Assembly (NCBI GenBank): GCA_024234875.1
Contig: JACKNM010000025.1
Coordinates: 6,435-70,434, forward strand
Reading direction: 5' to 3'
Source of the DNA: Ectothiorhodospiraceae bacterium
Lineage (GTDB): Bacteria; Pseudomonadota; Gammaproteobacteria; HK1
DNA: 64,000 bases
Shown: piece by piece, positions 49,908-58,774 of the stretch
Layout: every line of letters begins with the position of its first letter
Numbering within the stretch: the first letter of the stretch is position 1
The notes under the pieces: generated by a model
Database searches by the model: none
The model's input: only the letters and a program-made list of their open reading frames with translations
What the model was told of the DNA's origin: nothing
Translations under genes and position numbers: made by a program

Positions 49908-52004
49908 ATGACCGACCAGTCCCCGCCGAGTCCCGAGGTCGCTCCCCCATACCGCCTCGGGGTCGACATCGGCGGCACCTTCACCGATTTCTGCCTCCTC
50001 GACGTGCGCAGCGGCGAGCTCCGCAGCCTCAAGGTGCTCTCCACGCCGCAGCGCCCGGGCGAGGAGATCGCGACCGGCCTGCGCGCGCTCGAGGCCCGGC
50101 ACGGGGTGGCGCCGTCGGAGATCGCGTACTTCGTGCACGGCACCACCGTCGGCGTGAATACGGTGCTGCAGCGCAAGGGGGCGCGGCTGTGGCTCCTCAC
50201 CACCGAGGCATTCGAGGACGTGCTGGAGGTCGCGCGCCTGAAGATGCCCGATCCATACGACCTCTTCTCCCGCCGCCCGGCGCCGCTGGTGCCCCGCGAG
50301 CGGGTCGCCGGCGTGCGCGAGCGGATCGCCGCCGACGGTACGGTCGAGGTTCCCATCGACGAGGCGAGCGTGCTGGCGGCGCTCGGCCGGGCCCGCGACG
50401 ACGGCGCCGACGGGGTGGTGGTGTCTTTCCTGCACGCGTATCGCAATCCCGTGCACGAGCAGGCGGTTCGTGCGCTCGCCGAGCGGGTGGCGCCGGAGCT
50501 CGACGTGGTCTGCTCGAGCGAGGTCTGGCCGGTCATCCGCGAGTACGAGCGGACCGTCACCGCGACCATCGCCGCCTACGTCCGTACCCGGGTGGCCGAC
50601 TATCTCGGCTCCCTCGAGCGCTCACTGGTCGAGGCCGGGGTCTCGGCCGCGCCGATGATCACCAAGTCGAACGGCGGGATCATGACCGTCGGGCAGGGCA
50701 AGCGCGAGTGCGCGCAGATGCTGCTGTCGGGAACCGCGTCCGGGGTGATGGGGGCGAGCTGGGTCGCGCGGCAGACCGGGGCCGAGGCGGTGATGAGCCT
50801 CGACGTCGGCGGCACCAGCGCAGACGTCGCGTTGGTTGTCGACGGCGAGCCCCGCCACGGCGTCGGGGAGCTGATCGGCGACTTCCCGCTGTACCTGCCG
50901 ACGGTGTCGGTGTCGTCGATCGGCGAGGGCGGCGGGTCGATCGCGTGGGTGGACAGTCACGGGGTGCTGAACGTCGGCCCCGAGAGCGCCGGCTCCTCCC
51001 CCGGCCCCGCCTGCTACGGGCTGGGTGGCGAGCGTCCGACCATCACCGACGCGTTCGTGGTGTGCGGTTTCCTCGGCGACTCGCTCGGCTACGGTGCGGT
51101 GACGCTGGACCCGGAGCGCGCGTTCCGCGCCGTGGAGAGCGTCGCTCGGGCGCTCGGCAAGGGCGTGCGCGAGACGGCGGAGGCGATCATCCGCGTCGCG
51201 GTGTCGGGGATGTACCTCGAGGTCAGCAAGCTGCTCTCGCGCGCCGGGCTCGACCCGCGAGCGATGGAGCTGCAGGCGTTCGGCGGGGCGGGCCCGATGA
51301 TCGCCGGATTTCTCGCTCGCGAGCTCGCGATGGCGCGGGTGGTGGTTCCGCGCACCCCCGGCGTGCTGAGCGCATTCGGCGGGTTGGTGGCGGATCTGAA
51401 GAACGACTTCGTGCGCACGGTGTACCGCGATCTGGAGGCCGACGCGGTCGGCGAGCTGCGCGCGGTGGTCGACGAGCTGGCGGCGCGTGGGGTGGCGTGG
51501 CTGCGCGAGGAGGCCGGGTTCGCCGGCGAGCCGGTGCTCGAGTGCTCGGCCGACATGCGTTACCGCGGTCAGTCGTTCGAGATCGAGACCCCACTGGAGC
51601 TCGCGTGGCTGCGAGACGGTGATCTCGGGCGCATCGCGGCGGCCTTCCACGACGAGCATCGCCGGCTCTACGAGCACGCCGATCCGCAGGCGGCGGTGCA
51701 GGTCGTCAACCTGCGTCTGGTCGCGCGGGGGGTGACGCCGAAGCCGCCGCTCGAGCACGCGCCGCCCGGCGATCGCCCGCCGCGGCCGCACGCTGCGCGC
51801 ACCGTCTGGCTCGATGGCACCGAGCAGCGCGCGCTCGTCCATCACCGCGCCGCGCTCGGCGCCGGCAGCGCGATCGAGGGGCCCGCGGTGGTGGAGCAGG
51901 AGGATTGCACCACGGTGGTTCTCGGTGGTCACCGCGCGGTCGTCGACACCTTCGGAAACCTGGTGATCAGCCGGATCGCGCCACCGGTCGCGGCGGGGGA
52001 GTAG
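49908..52004 (+). CDS. hyuA: Hydantoinase/oxoprolinase subunit A, first copy
   Basis: A 698-residue ASKHA-fold ATPase subunit. The N-terminal phosphate loop is LGVDIGGTFTDFCLLD, and FVHGTTVGVNTVLQRKGARL and SLDVGGTSADVALV are the following nucleotide-site blocks. SSPGPACYGLGGERPTITDA and ELQAFGGAGPMIAGFLA are HyuA hallmarks. With HyuB it hydrolyses cyclic amides (hydantoins, 5-oxoproline, N-methylhydantoin), or carboxylates ketones in the acetone/acetophenone carboxylase branch, at the cost of ATP. ATG start with GGAG upstream; a very long frame reading back through the divergent gene is not coding. A four-base gap leads to its partner HyuB. The substrate is open. Confidence 0.9.
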   Translation: MTDQSPPSPEVAPPYRLGVDIGGTFTDFCLLDVRSGELRSLKVLSTPQRPGEEIATGLRALEARHGVAPSEIAYFVHGTTVGVNTVLQRKGARLWLLTTEAFEDVLEVARLKMPDPYDLFSRRPAPLVPRERVAGVRERIAADGTVEVPIDEASVLAALGRARDDGADGVVVSFLHAYRNPVHEQAVRALAERVAPELDVVCSSEVWPVIREYERTVTATIAAYVRTRVADYLGSLERSLVEAGVSAAPMITKSNGGIMTVGQGKRECAQMLLSGTASGVMGASWVARQTGAEAVMSLDVGGTSADVALVVDGEPRHGVGELIGDFPLYLPTVSVSSIGEGGGSIAWVDSHGVLNVGPESAGSSPGPACYGLGGERPTITDAFVVCGFLGDSLGYGAVTLDPERAFRAVESVARALGKGVRETAEAIIRVAVSGMYLEVSKLLSRAGLDPRAMELQAFGGAGPMIAGFLARELAMARVVVPRTPGVLSAFGGLVADLKNDFVRTVYRDLEADAVGELRAVVDELAARGVAWLREEAGFAGEPVLECSADMRYRGQSFEIETPLELAWLRDGDLGRIAAAFHDEHRRLYEHADPQAAVQVVNLRLVARGVTPKPPLEHAPPGDRPPRPHAARTVWLDGTEQRALVHHRAALGAGSAIEGPAVVEQEDCTTVVLGGHRAVVDTFGNLVISRIAPPVAAGE

Positions 52005-52008
52005 GTCG

Positions 52009-54030
52009 ATGCCCATCGACAAGGTGACGTTGGCGATCCTCGGCAACCATGCCCGTGCCGCCGCCGAGAGCATGGCCTACACGCTGTACCGCACGGCGCA
52101 CTCGACCTTCGTCAAGGAGACCGAGGACTTCACCACCGGCCTGACCACGCCGGCTGGCGCCACCTTCGCCACCCCGACCGAGCTCGGCGCCACCTGGTTC
52201 GTATGCCTCGACTACGGCAACGCCATTCGCGCGATCGACGGCTACGAGGAAGGCGACATCTGCCTCACCAACGACCCGTACAGTGGCTACGTCTGCACCC
52301 ACCCACCGGACCTGCATCTCTGGCAGCCGATCTTCCACCGTGGCGAGGTGGTGAGCTTCGCGGTCGGCCACATCCACAACACCGACGTCGGCGGGGCGGT
52401 GCCGGCGAGCCTCTCGCGCACCCTCACCGAGGTGCATCAGGAGGGCTTGCGCATCCCGCCGATGAAGCTCGCGCGGCGCGGCGAGCTCGACCGCTCGCTG
52501 CTCGACGTGATGTGGACGAACGTGCGCATGCCGGAGCAGAACTGGGGCGATCTCAAGGCCCAGATCGCCGCGATGCGCACCGGCGAGCGCAAGGTCCACG
52601 AGATGATCGCGCGCTTCGGTGTCGACACCTTTCGCAGCGGCGTCGAGGATCTGCTCGACTACGCCGAGGCGCAGGCCCGTCGGGTGGTGCGCTCGTTGCC
52701 CGACGGCGAGTACTTCTTCAGCGACTACATCGACGAGGATGCCCCTGGCGGTCACCCGTGCCGGATCGCGCTCCGGCTCGAGATCCGCGACGACGAGGTG
52801 GTGCTCGACTTCAGCGGCAGCGACCCGCAGCTCGAGTCGTCGATCAACATGCCGACCGGCGGTGATCCCCGCCACGTGCTGCTGATGGTCGGGCTGGTGT
52901 ACGTCCTGTACTCGCTCGACCGGACACTGCCACTCAACGCCGGCATCGCGCGGGTGGCGCGGTGCATCCTGCCCGAGGGCTCGGTGGTGAACGCGAGCTT
53001 CCCGGCCGCGGTCGGCATGCGCAGCCTCACCTGCGTGCGATTGCAGGGCGTGATCATGGGGGCGTTCTCGCAGGCCGCGCCGGATCGTCTGCCGGCCGGG
53101 CCGGCGAGCGGCGGGCCGATCATGAACGTGAACACCGTCGACAACCGCACCGGGCGTCGGGTGGTCGCCTCGATCGACCCGATCACCGGCGGCGCCGGGG
53201 GCAATCCGCGCGAGGACGGGACCGACGGCTCGGGCGCCAACTCGTCCTTCCTCAAGAACACCCCGGTCGAGATCAACGAGGCGGAGGTGCCGATTCGGAT
53301 CCTCCGCTACGGGCTCGCCCGCGACTCCGCCGGGGCCGGATTCCATCGCGGAGGGCTCGCCACCGAGCTCACCTTCGAGGCGCAGGCACCGGGCACTCGT
53401 GTCACCGCGCGCAACCGCGACCGCACCCGCTTCACGTCGTGGGGTATCCAGGGTGGGCGCCCGGGCGCGCCGTCGCGGTTCGTGCTCAATCCGGGCACCG
53501 CGCGCGAGCAGGATTTGGCGAACACCGACATCCTCACCATCGGCCCGGGGGACGTGGTCCACATCCGCTGCGGGGGCGCCGGCGGCTGGGGCTCGCCGCT
53601 CCGGCGCCCGGCCGAGGCGGTGGCGCTCGACGTCGCCCGCGGCTTCGTGTCGCCGGAGCGAGCGCTCGCCGACTACGGCGTGGTGGTCCGCGACGGGGTG
53701 CTCGACGCCGACGCCAGCGCGCGCGAGCGTGAACGCCTTCGGGCCGAGGAGGCAGCGGCGGACGGCGACTTCTACGCCTTCGGCGCCTCGCGCATCGCCT
53801 ACGAGCGCACCTGGAATCGCGCCTGCTACGCGGCGCTCACCGAGGTGCTGGCGAGCGTTCCGGTGCACTGGCGATTCTTCGTCAAGCACCGCGTGTTCGA
53901 GCGGGTGGAGGCGCATCCCCCCGATGCCCGACCCGGTGACGGCTCCGAGGTGCGCGCAGCCTTCGATGCGGTGGTCGCGAGCTACGTGCAGCTTCGCACC
54001 GTGCTCGCCGCCGGTGCGGCGCGGCGTTGA
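52009..54030 (+). CDS. hyuB: Hydantoinase/oxoprolinase subunit B, first copy (long form)
   Basis: A 673-residue HyuB. The N-terminal DKVTLAILGNHARAAAESMAYTLYRTAHSTFVKE-type helix, GDICLTNDPYSGYVCTHPPD (metal/nucleotide region), FAVGHIHNTDVGGAVPASL with family histidines, and GAGFHRGGLATELTFEA are conserved. It is about 70-125 residues longer than the other two HyuB proteins here: after the family-typical GWGSPLRRPAEAVALDVARG it continues with DYGVVVRDGVLDADASARER and a further 80 residues of helix (YERTWNRACYAALTEVLAS). This tail resembles C-terminal parts of acetophenone-carboxylase-like subunits, though I cannot verify that. ATG start four bases after hyuA. Confidence 0.88.
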   Translation: MPIDKVTLAILGNHARAAAESMAYTLYRTAHSTFVKETEDFTTGLTTPAGATFATPTELGATWFVCLDYGNAIRAIDGYEEGDICLTNDPYSGYVCTHPPDLHLWQPIFHRGEVVSFAVGHIHNTDVGGAVPASLSRTLTEVHQEGLRIPPMKLARRGELDRSLLDVMWTNVRMPEQNWGDLKAQIAAMRTGERKVHEMIARFGVDTFRSGVEDLLDYAEAQARRVVRSLPDGEYFFSDYIDEDAPGGHPCRIALRLEIRDDEVVLDFSGSDPQLESSINMPTGGDPRHVLLMVGLVYVLYSLDRTLPLNAGIARVARCILPEGSVVNASFPAAVGMRSLTCVRLQGVIMGAFSQAAPDRLPAGPASGGPIMNVNTVDNRTGRRVVASIDPITGGAGGNPREDGTDGSGANSSFLKNTPVEINEAEVPIRILRYGLARDSAGAGFHRGGLATELTFEAQAPGTRVTARNRDRTRFTSWGIQGGRPGAPSRFVLNPGTAREQDLANTDILTIGPGDVVHIRCGGAGGWGSPLRRPAEAVALDVARGFVSPERALADYGVVVRDGVLDADASARERERLRAEEAAADGDFYAFGASRIAYERTWNRACYAALTEVLASVPVHWRFFVKHRVFERVEAHPPDARPGDGSEVRAAFDAVVASYVQLRTVLAAGAARR

Positions 54031-54055
54031 GCCGGCGCGGCGAGGAGAGTCGAGG

Positions 54056-54832
54056 ATGAACATCCACTTCCCCGGGCGCGAGGTGCTGGTCACCGGCGCG
54101 GCGCGCGGCATCGGCCGCGGTATCGTGCACGCCTTCGCCGCCCGCGGTGCGACCGTGCATGCCTGCGACCTGCTGGTCGATGCTCTCGACGAGGTGGCGA
54201 CCAGCGCGGCGTGCGCCGAGGGCGGCTCGGTGCGATGCCACGCAGTGGACGTGGGCGATGCCGAGGCGGTGACCGCGCTGGTGGCGCAGCTCGAGGCCGG
54301 CGCCCGAGCCGGTGCGCTGGACGTGGTGGTGCACTGCGCGGGCGGTGTCCGCGGCCAACACGCGCAGCCGATCGAGTCGGTCTCGCCGCAGGCGTGGCGC
54401 GAGATCCAGGACGCCAATCTCACCGGCCTGTTCAACCTCGCCAGAGCCGTCGTGCCGGCGATGAAGCGAGCCGGCAGCGGGCGCATCGTCGCCATCTCGA
54501 GCCGCGCCGGGCTCGGCGTGAGCCTCACCGGGATCCAGAGCTACGGCGCCGCCAAGGCGGGACAGATCGGGCTCGTGCGCCAGCTCGCGCACGAGCTCGG
54601 GCAGTTCGGGATCACCGTCAACTCGGTGGCACCGGGCTTCATGCGCACCAGTCCCGACTACGAGCGGCAGTGGGCGTCGTACGGCGAGGCCGGGCAGCGG
54701 GCGATGGTCGAGCGGGTCGCGATGCGGCGCCTCGGACAGCCGGAGGACATCGCGCACGCGGTGCTCTTCCTCGCCTCGGACTACGCGCAGTGGATCACCG
54801 GGCAGACGTTGGCAGTGACCGGCGGGCCATGA
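54056..54832 (+). CDS. Short-chain dehydrogenase/reductase within the hydantoinase operon
   Basis: A 258-residue SDR. The cofactor motif is VTGAARGIGRGI (about 12-23), VHCAGGVRG follows, the catalytic serine is in VAISSRAGLG and Tyr-x3-Lys is SYGAAKAGQ. NSVAPGFMRTSPDYE and the C-terminal WITGQTLAVTGGP are usual SDR endings. ACDLLVDALDE after strand 2 suggests NAD+ preference. ATG start with GAGGAGAG upstream. Set between the first and second HyuAB pairs with gaps of 25 and 31 bases, it probably acts on the ring-opened or precursor compound. It is not a close duplicate of the SDR encoded at 42952-43710. Confidence 0.88.
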   Translation: MNIHFPGREVLVTGAARGIGRGIVHAFAARGATVHACDLLVDALDEVATSAACAEGGSVRCHAVDVGDAEAVTALVAQLEAGARAGALDVVVHCAGGVRGQHAQPIESVSPQAWREIQDANLTGLFNLARAVVPAMKRAGSGRIVAISSRAGLGVSLTGIQSYGAAKAGQIGLVRQLAHELGQFGITVNSVAPGFMRTSPDYERQWASYGEAGQRAMVERVAMRRLGQPEDIAHAVLFLASDYAQWITGQTLAVTGGP

Positions 54833-54863
54833 GTCGAGGCGCGTCGGCAAGAGGAGGAGCACG

Positions 54864-56960
54864 GTGAGCGGGTTCGCACTCGCGCTGGACGTCGGCGGAA
54901 CGTTCACCGACGTGATCCTGATCCGGCGCGACGGGGGAGCGCTGTGGACGGCGAAGGCGTCGTCGACACCGTCCGATCCGGCCGAGGGCTTCTTCGACGG
55001 CATCGAGAAGGTGCTGGCGCGCTCGGCCGTCGACCCCGGTGAGGTGGCGACCCTGCTGCACGGCTCGACCGTCGCCACCAACGCGATCCTGGAGGGCAAG
55101 GGCGCACTCACCGGCATGCTGGTGACCGATGGCTTCAAGTACGTGCTCGAGGTCGGTCGCGCCGAGGTGCCGCGCAAGGAGAACCTGTTCGCCTGGGTGA
55201 AGCCGGCGCGGCCGGTGCCGCCGCGGCGAATCCTGGAGGCGCCGGAGCGCGTGCTGGTCGACGGCACCGTCGCGCGCCCGCTCGACGAGGCGGCCTGCGA
55301 GGCCGCGGCGCGCACCTTCGCAGCGCTCGGGGTGCGCGCGGTGGCGGTGGTGTTCCTCCATGCCTACGCGAATCCGGCGCACGAGCGTCGCGCCGGCGAG
55401 ATCCTCGCCGCCGCGCTACCCGGGGTCGAGATCGCGCTCTCCAGCGACGTGCTGCCGGTGTTCCGCGAGTACGAGCGCGCGGTGGCGACGGTGTTGAACG
55501 CGTCGGTGCAGCCGGTGGTGGCCCGCTACGTGCGCCGGCTGGTCGATGGCGCGGCCGCGCGCGGCATCCACGCGCCGCTGCACGTGATGAAGTCGAACGG
55601 TGGCGTGTTCACCCCCGAGCAGGCGGCCAGGCAGTCGGTGCAGATGGCGCTCTCGGGCCCGGCCGCCGGCGCCCAGGGCGCGGCCTACCTCGCGGGGCTG
55701 GCCGGGGTGCGAGACCTGGTCACCATCGACATGGGCGGGACCAGCGCGGACGTCTGTCTCGTTCGCGACGGCGCGCCGAGCATCACCCTCGACGGGGTCA
55801 TCGGTCCCTATCCGCTCTCGCTGCCCATCGTCGACATCCACACCATCGGCGCCGGCGGCGGCAGCATCGCGACGGTCAGTGACCTCGGCGGGCTGGCGGT
55901 CGGACCCCGCAGCGCGGGCGCCGATCCCGGTCCGGCCTGCTACGGCAAGGGCGGCGAGGAGCCGACGGTCACCGACGCGAATCTCGTGCTCGGTCGGATC
56001 CCGCCGCACCTGCTCGACGGCGAGATCCCACTCGACGTCGAGGCCGCGCACCGCGCGATCGAGACTCGCGTCGCCGCGCCACTCGGGCTCGACGTGGTCG
56101 AGGCGGCGCGCGGTATCGTCGCCATCGTCGACAACAACATGGTCGGGGCGCTGAAGGTGGTCTCGGTCGAGCGTGGCTACGACCCGCGCGCCTTCGCGCT
56201 CTGCGCTTTCGGCGGAGCGGGCCCGGTGCACGGCGCATCGCTCGCACGACTGCTCGGGACCGGCAGCCTGTTCGTGCCACGCTACCCGGGGATCCTGTGC
56301 GCGATGGGACTCCTCGCCACCGACCAGCAATACGATCTGGTGCGCACGCGCATTCAGCGCCCGCCGCGCTACGATCTGGCGGCGATGGCGGAGATCCTCG
56401 CCGAGCTGCTCGCCGAGGGCGACGCGCGCCTGGCGGCCGAGGGCGTACCCGCCGAGCGCCGCCGGCTCAGCCGCGCCGCCGATCTCCGCTACGCCCGCCA
56501 GGGGGTCGAGCTCACCGTGCCGTTCGAGGCCGAGCGCGTGGACGCCGAGAGCATCGCGCGTCTGGTCGAGGACTATCACGCGCTGCACGAGCGGCTCTAC
56601 ACCTTCGCCGACCGCGAGGCGCCGGTCGAGATCGTCAACCTGCGGGTGACCGCCACCGGGCTGATGGACCGGGTGACATTGCCGCGGCTCGACGCCGTCG
56701 CCGCCGGCACCCCGGCGCCGGTCCACGCCGAGCGTCGAGTGGCGTTCGACGCCGACTTCGTGACCACGCCGGTGCACCGGCGCGAGGCCTTGCGGCCCGG
56801 GCACCGGGTCGTCGGCCCCGCGATCGTCGACCAGGCCGATACCACCACCGTGGTCCCGCCCGGCTGCATCGCAACGGTGGACGTGTTCGGGAATCTCTCG
56901 GTCGCGGTCGGCGGGGCCGCCGCGCGTGATCGGATGCGACCAGTGGAGGGCCAACCGTGA
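54864..56960 (+). CDS. hyuA: Hydantoinase/oxoprolinase subunit A, second copy
   Basis: A 698-residue HyuA. ALDVGGTFTDVILIRRD opens the ATPase domain, LLHGSTVATNAILEGKGA and IDMGGTSADVCLVRD are nucleotide-site blocks, and GADPGPACYGKGGEEPTVTDA and AFGGAGPVHGASLARLLG follow. The C-terminal VGPAIVDQADTTTVVPPG is the typical end domain. It is clearly diverged from the first copy (for example ILEGKGALTG instead of LQRKGARLW), pointing to a separate substrate rather than a recent duplication. GTG start with GAGGAGGAG upstream. Its stop overlaps the next HyuB start (GTGA), showing tight coupling of the two subunits. Confidence 0.9.
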   Translation: MSGFALALDVGGTFTDVILIRRDGGALWTAKASSTPSDPAEGFFDGIEKVLARSAVDPGEVATLLHGSTVATNAILEGKGALTGMLVTDGFKYVLEVGRAEVPRKENLFAWVKPARPVPPRRILEAPERVLVDGTVARPLDEAACEAAARTFAALGVRAVAVVFLHAYANPAHERRAGEILAAALPGVEIALSSDVLPVFREYERAVATVLNASVQPVVARYVRRLVDGAAARGIHAPLHVMKSNGGVFTPEQAARQSVQMALSGPAAGAQGAAYLAGLAGVRDLVTIDMGGTSADVCLVRDGAPSITLDGVIGPYPLSLPIVDIHTIGAGGGSIATVSDLGGLAVGPRSAGADPGPACYGKGGEEPTVTDANLVLGRIPPHLLDGEIPLDVEAAHRAIETRVAAPLGLDVVEAARGIVAIVDNNMVGALKVVSVERGYDPRAFALCAFGGAGPVHGASLARLLGTGSLFVPRYPGILCAMGLLATDQQYDLVRTRIQRPPRYDLAAMAEILAELLAEGDARLAAEGVPAERRRLSRAADLRYARQGVELTVPFEAERVDAESIARLVEDYHALHERLYTFADREAPVEIVNLRVTATGLMDRVTLPRLDAVAAGTPAPVHAERRVAFDADFVTTPVHRREALRPGHRVVGPAIVDQADTTTVVPPGCIATVDVFGNLSVAVGGAAARDRMRPVEGQP

Positions 56961-58774
56961 GCACCGCGCCGCCCGTCGCCGCCGGGGCCAACCGCCCGAC
57001 CGACACCGTCACCCTCGAGCTCATCAGCGGCGCGCTGCAGGCCGCGCGCGCGGAGATGGAGGCGCTCATCGATCGCACCTCGATGTCGCCGTTCATCCGC
57101 GAGAAGAAGGACTACTTCACCGCCTTTCTCGATGCCGACGGCCGCCTCGCGGTGAGCACCAGCCTCACCCTCGCCGGCAACCTGGTCGAGGGGATCCTGG
57201 AGCACTATCCGCGCGACACCATGCGCGACGGCGATCTCTACCTCTACAACGATCCCTACGCGTCGCGTGGTGGGGTCTCGCACCTGCCGGACATGGTGTT
57301 CGTGGCGCCGGTCTTCCACGGTGGCGAGATGCTCGGCTACGCCGAGGCCTGGGGACATCTGTGGGATGTCGGTGGCTCGGTGCCCGGGAGCATCTCGCCG
57401 GGCGCGCGCAGCACGTTCGAGGAGGGGATCCAGATCCCCCCGGTGCGGGTGATGCGCGAAGGCGTCCTGAACGAGGAGGTGTGGCGGATCTTCACCCGCA
57501 ACTCGCGCTTCCCGGACATGCTCTCCGGCGACGTCAAGGCGATCATGGCGGCCTGCCGCCTCGGCAAGCGTCGGCTCGAGGAGGTCGCGGCCCGTTTCGG
57601 CGCCGCCGCGTTGCGCGACGCATTCGCGTTCGTGCAGGCACGGTCCGAGGCGAGCCTGCGCCAGGCGCTCGCGCGGCGGGTGCCCGACGGCAGCCATGCC
57701 TTCCGCGACTGGATCGACTCCGACGCGGTGAGCGACCAGAGCTACTCGGTGCACGTGCGGGTGACCAAGTCGGGCGACGAGGTGACGCTGGACTTCGGCG
57801 CCACCGACGACCAGGCCGAGGGGCCGATCAACTTCGTGATGGACCAGAGCGTCCCGAAGTACATGCTCGGACTGTATCTCGGCATGGACGACCCGCAGGC
57901 GCGGATGAACGCGGGATTCGAGCGCGCGATCGGCGCGGTGCGCACCCGTCCCGGAAGCCTGGTCGCGCCCCACTTTCCCGCGTCGCTCGGTCTTCGCTCG
58001 CACACCATGATTCGGGTCACCGGCGCGCTGCTCGGCGCGCTGGCGCGCGCGACCGGCGGTGACGCGTCGGCGGCGTCGAGCGTCTACGTGCTCTACTACC
58101 TGCGCAGCCACGACCGGCGCACCGGCATTTTCCACCTCTGCATCGAGGGACTCTCGGTCGGTTTCGGCGCGCGCACCTACGCCGACGGATTGGACGCCGT
58201 CTACTACGTGGCGCAGAAGAACTATCCGGTGGAGTTCGCGGAGATGGAGTTCGGCGTGCGTATCGAGGCGCTGCGCATCCACACCGACTCCGGTGGCCCC
58301 GGGCGCCACCGCGGCGGCTGCGGCATCGTGCGCGACGTCCGCGTGCTCGCCGACTCGGCGACGCTCGGGCTGCGTCTCGACAACTGCCGCCACCCGGCGT
58401 TCGGCGTCAACGGTGGCATGAGCGGGCGCGGCGGGCGGGTGATCGTCAATCCCGACTCCCCCGACGCGCGTACGCTACCGACCATGAGCGACGGCCACGC
58501 GCTGCGCGAGGGCGACTTGCTGCGCATCGTGACGCCCGGTGGTGGTGGATGGGGATCTCCACTCGAGCGCCCGGCGGAGGTCGTGCTCGGCGACGTGCTG
58601 GACGGCTTCGTGTCGGTGGCGAGTGCGCGTGACGACTACGGGGTGGTGCTCGACGCGAGCGGCACCACGGTGGACCACGAGGCGACGAGCCGGCTGCGGG
58701 CCGAGCTCGCGAAAGTCCCGCGAACGATGTTCCATCGCGGGCGATACCTGACAGACGAGGAGGTGACTGCATGA
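56957..58774 (+). CDS. hyuB: Hydantoinase/oxoprolinase subunit B, second copy
   Basis: A 605-residue HyuB. TVTLELISGALQAARAEMEA is the N-terminal helix, and GDLYLYNDPYASRGGVSHLPD the conserved metal/nucleotide loop. GYAEAWGHLWDVGGSVPGSI holds family histidine/aspartate residues, and GGPGRHRGGCGIVRDVRV with TPGGGGWGSPLERPAEVV close the protein. The loop WGHLWDVGG differs from THHQDVGG in the third copy and GHIHNTDVGG in the first, a region close to the active site, so substrates may differ. GTG start overlapping the HyuA stop; its own stop overlaps the third HyuA start (ATGA). Confidence 0.9.
   Translation: MSTAPPVAAGANRPTDTVTLELISGALQAARAEMEALIDRTSMSPFIREKKDYFTAFLDADGRLAVSTSLTLAGNLVEGILEHYPRDTMRDGDLYLYNDPYASRGGVSHLPDMVFVAPVFHGGEMLGYAEAWGHLWDVGGSVPGSISPGARSTFEEGIQIPPVRVMREGVLNEEVWRIFTRNSRFPDMLSGDVKAIMAACRLGKRRLEEVAARFGAAALRDAFAFVQARSEASLRQALARRVPDGSHAFRDWIDSDAVSDQSYSVHVRVTKSGDEVTLDFGATDDQAEGPINFVMDQSVPKYMLGLYLGMDDPQARMNAGFERAIGAVRTRPGSLVAPHFPASLGLRSHTMIRVTGALLGALARATGGDASAASSVYVLYYLRSHDRRTGIFHLCIEGLSVGFGARTYADGLDAVYYVAQKNYPVEFAEMEFGVRIEALRIHTDSGGPGRHRGGCGIVRDVRVLADSATLGLRLDNCRHPAFGVNGGMSGRGGRVIVNPDSPDARTLPTMSDGHALREGDLLRIVTPGGGGWGSPLERPAEVVLGDVLDGFVSVASARDDYGVVLDASGTTVDHEATSRLRAELAKVPRTMFHRGRYLTDEEVTA

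Noticed and set aside
51967..54528. Long minus-strand open frame (about 850 codons) opposite hyuB and the SDR
   Set aside because: No recognisable domain, and the opposite strand encodes two well-supported families.
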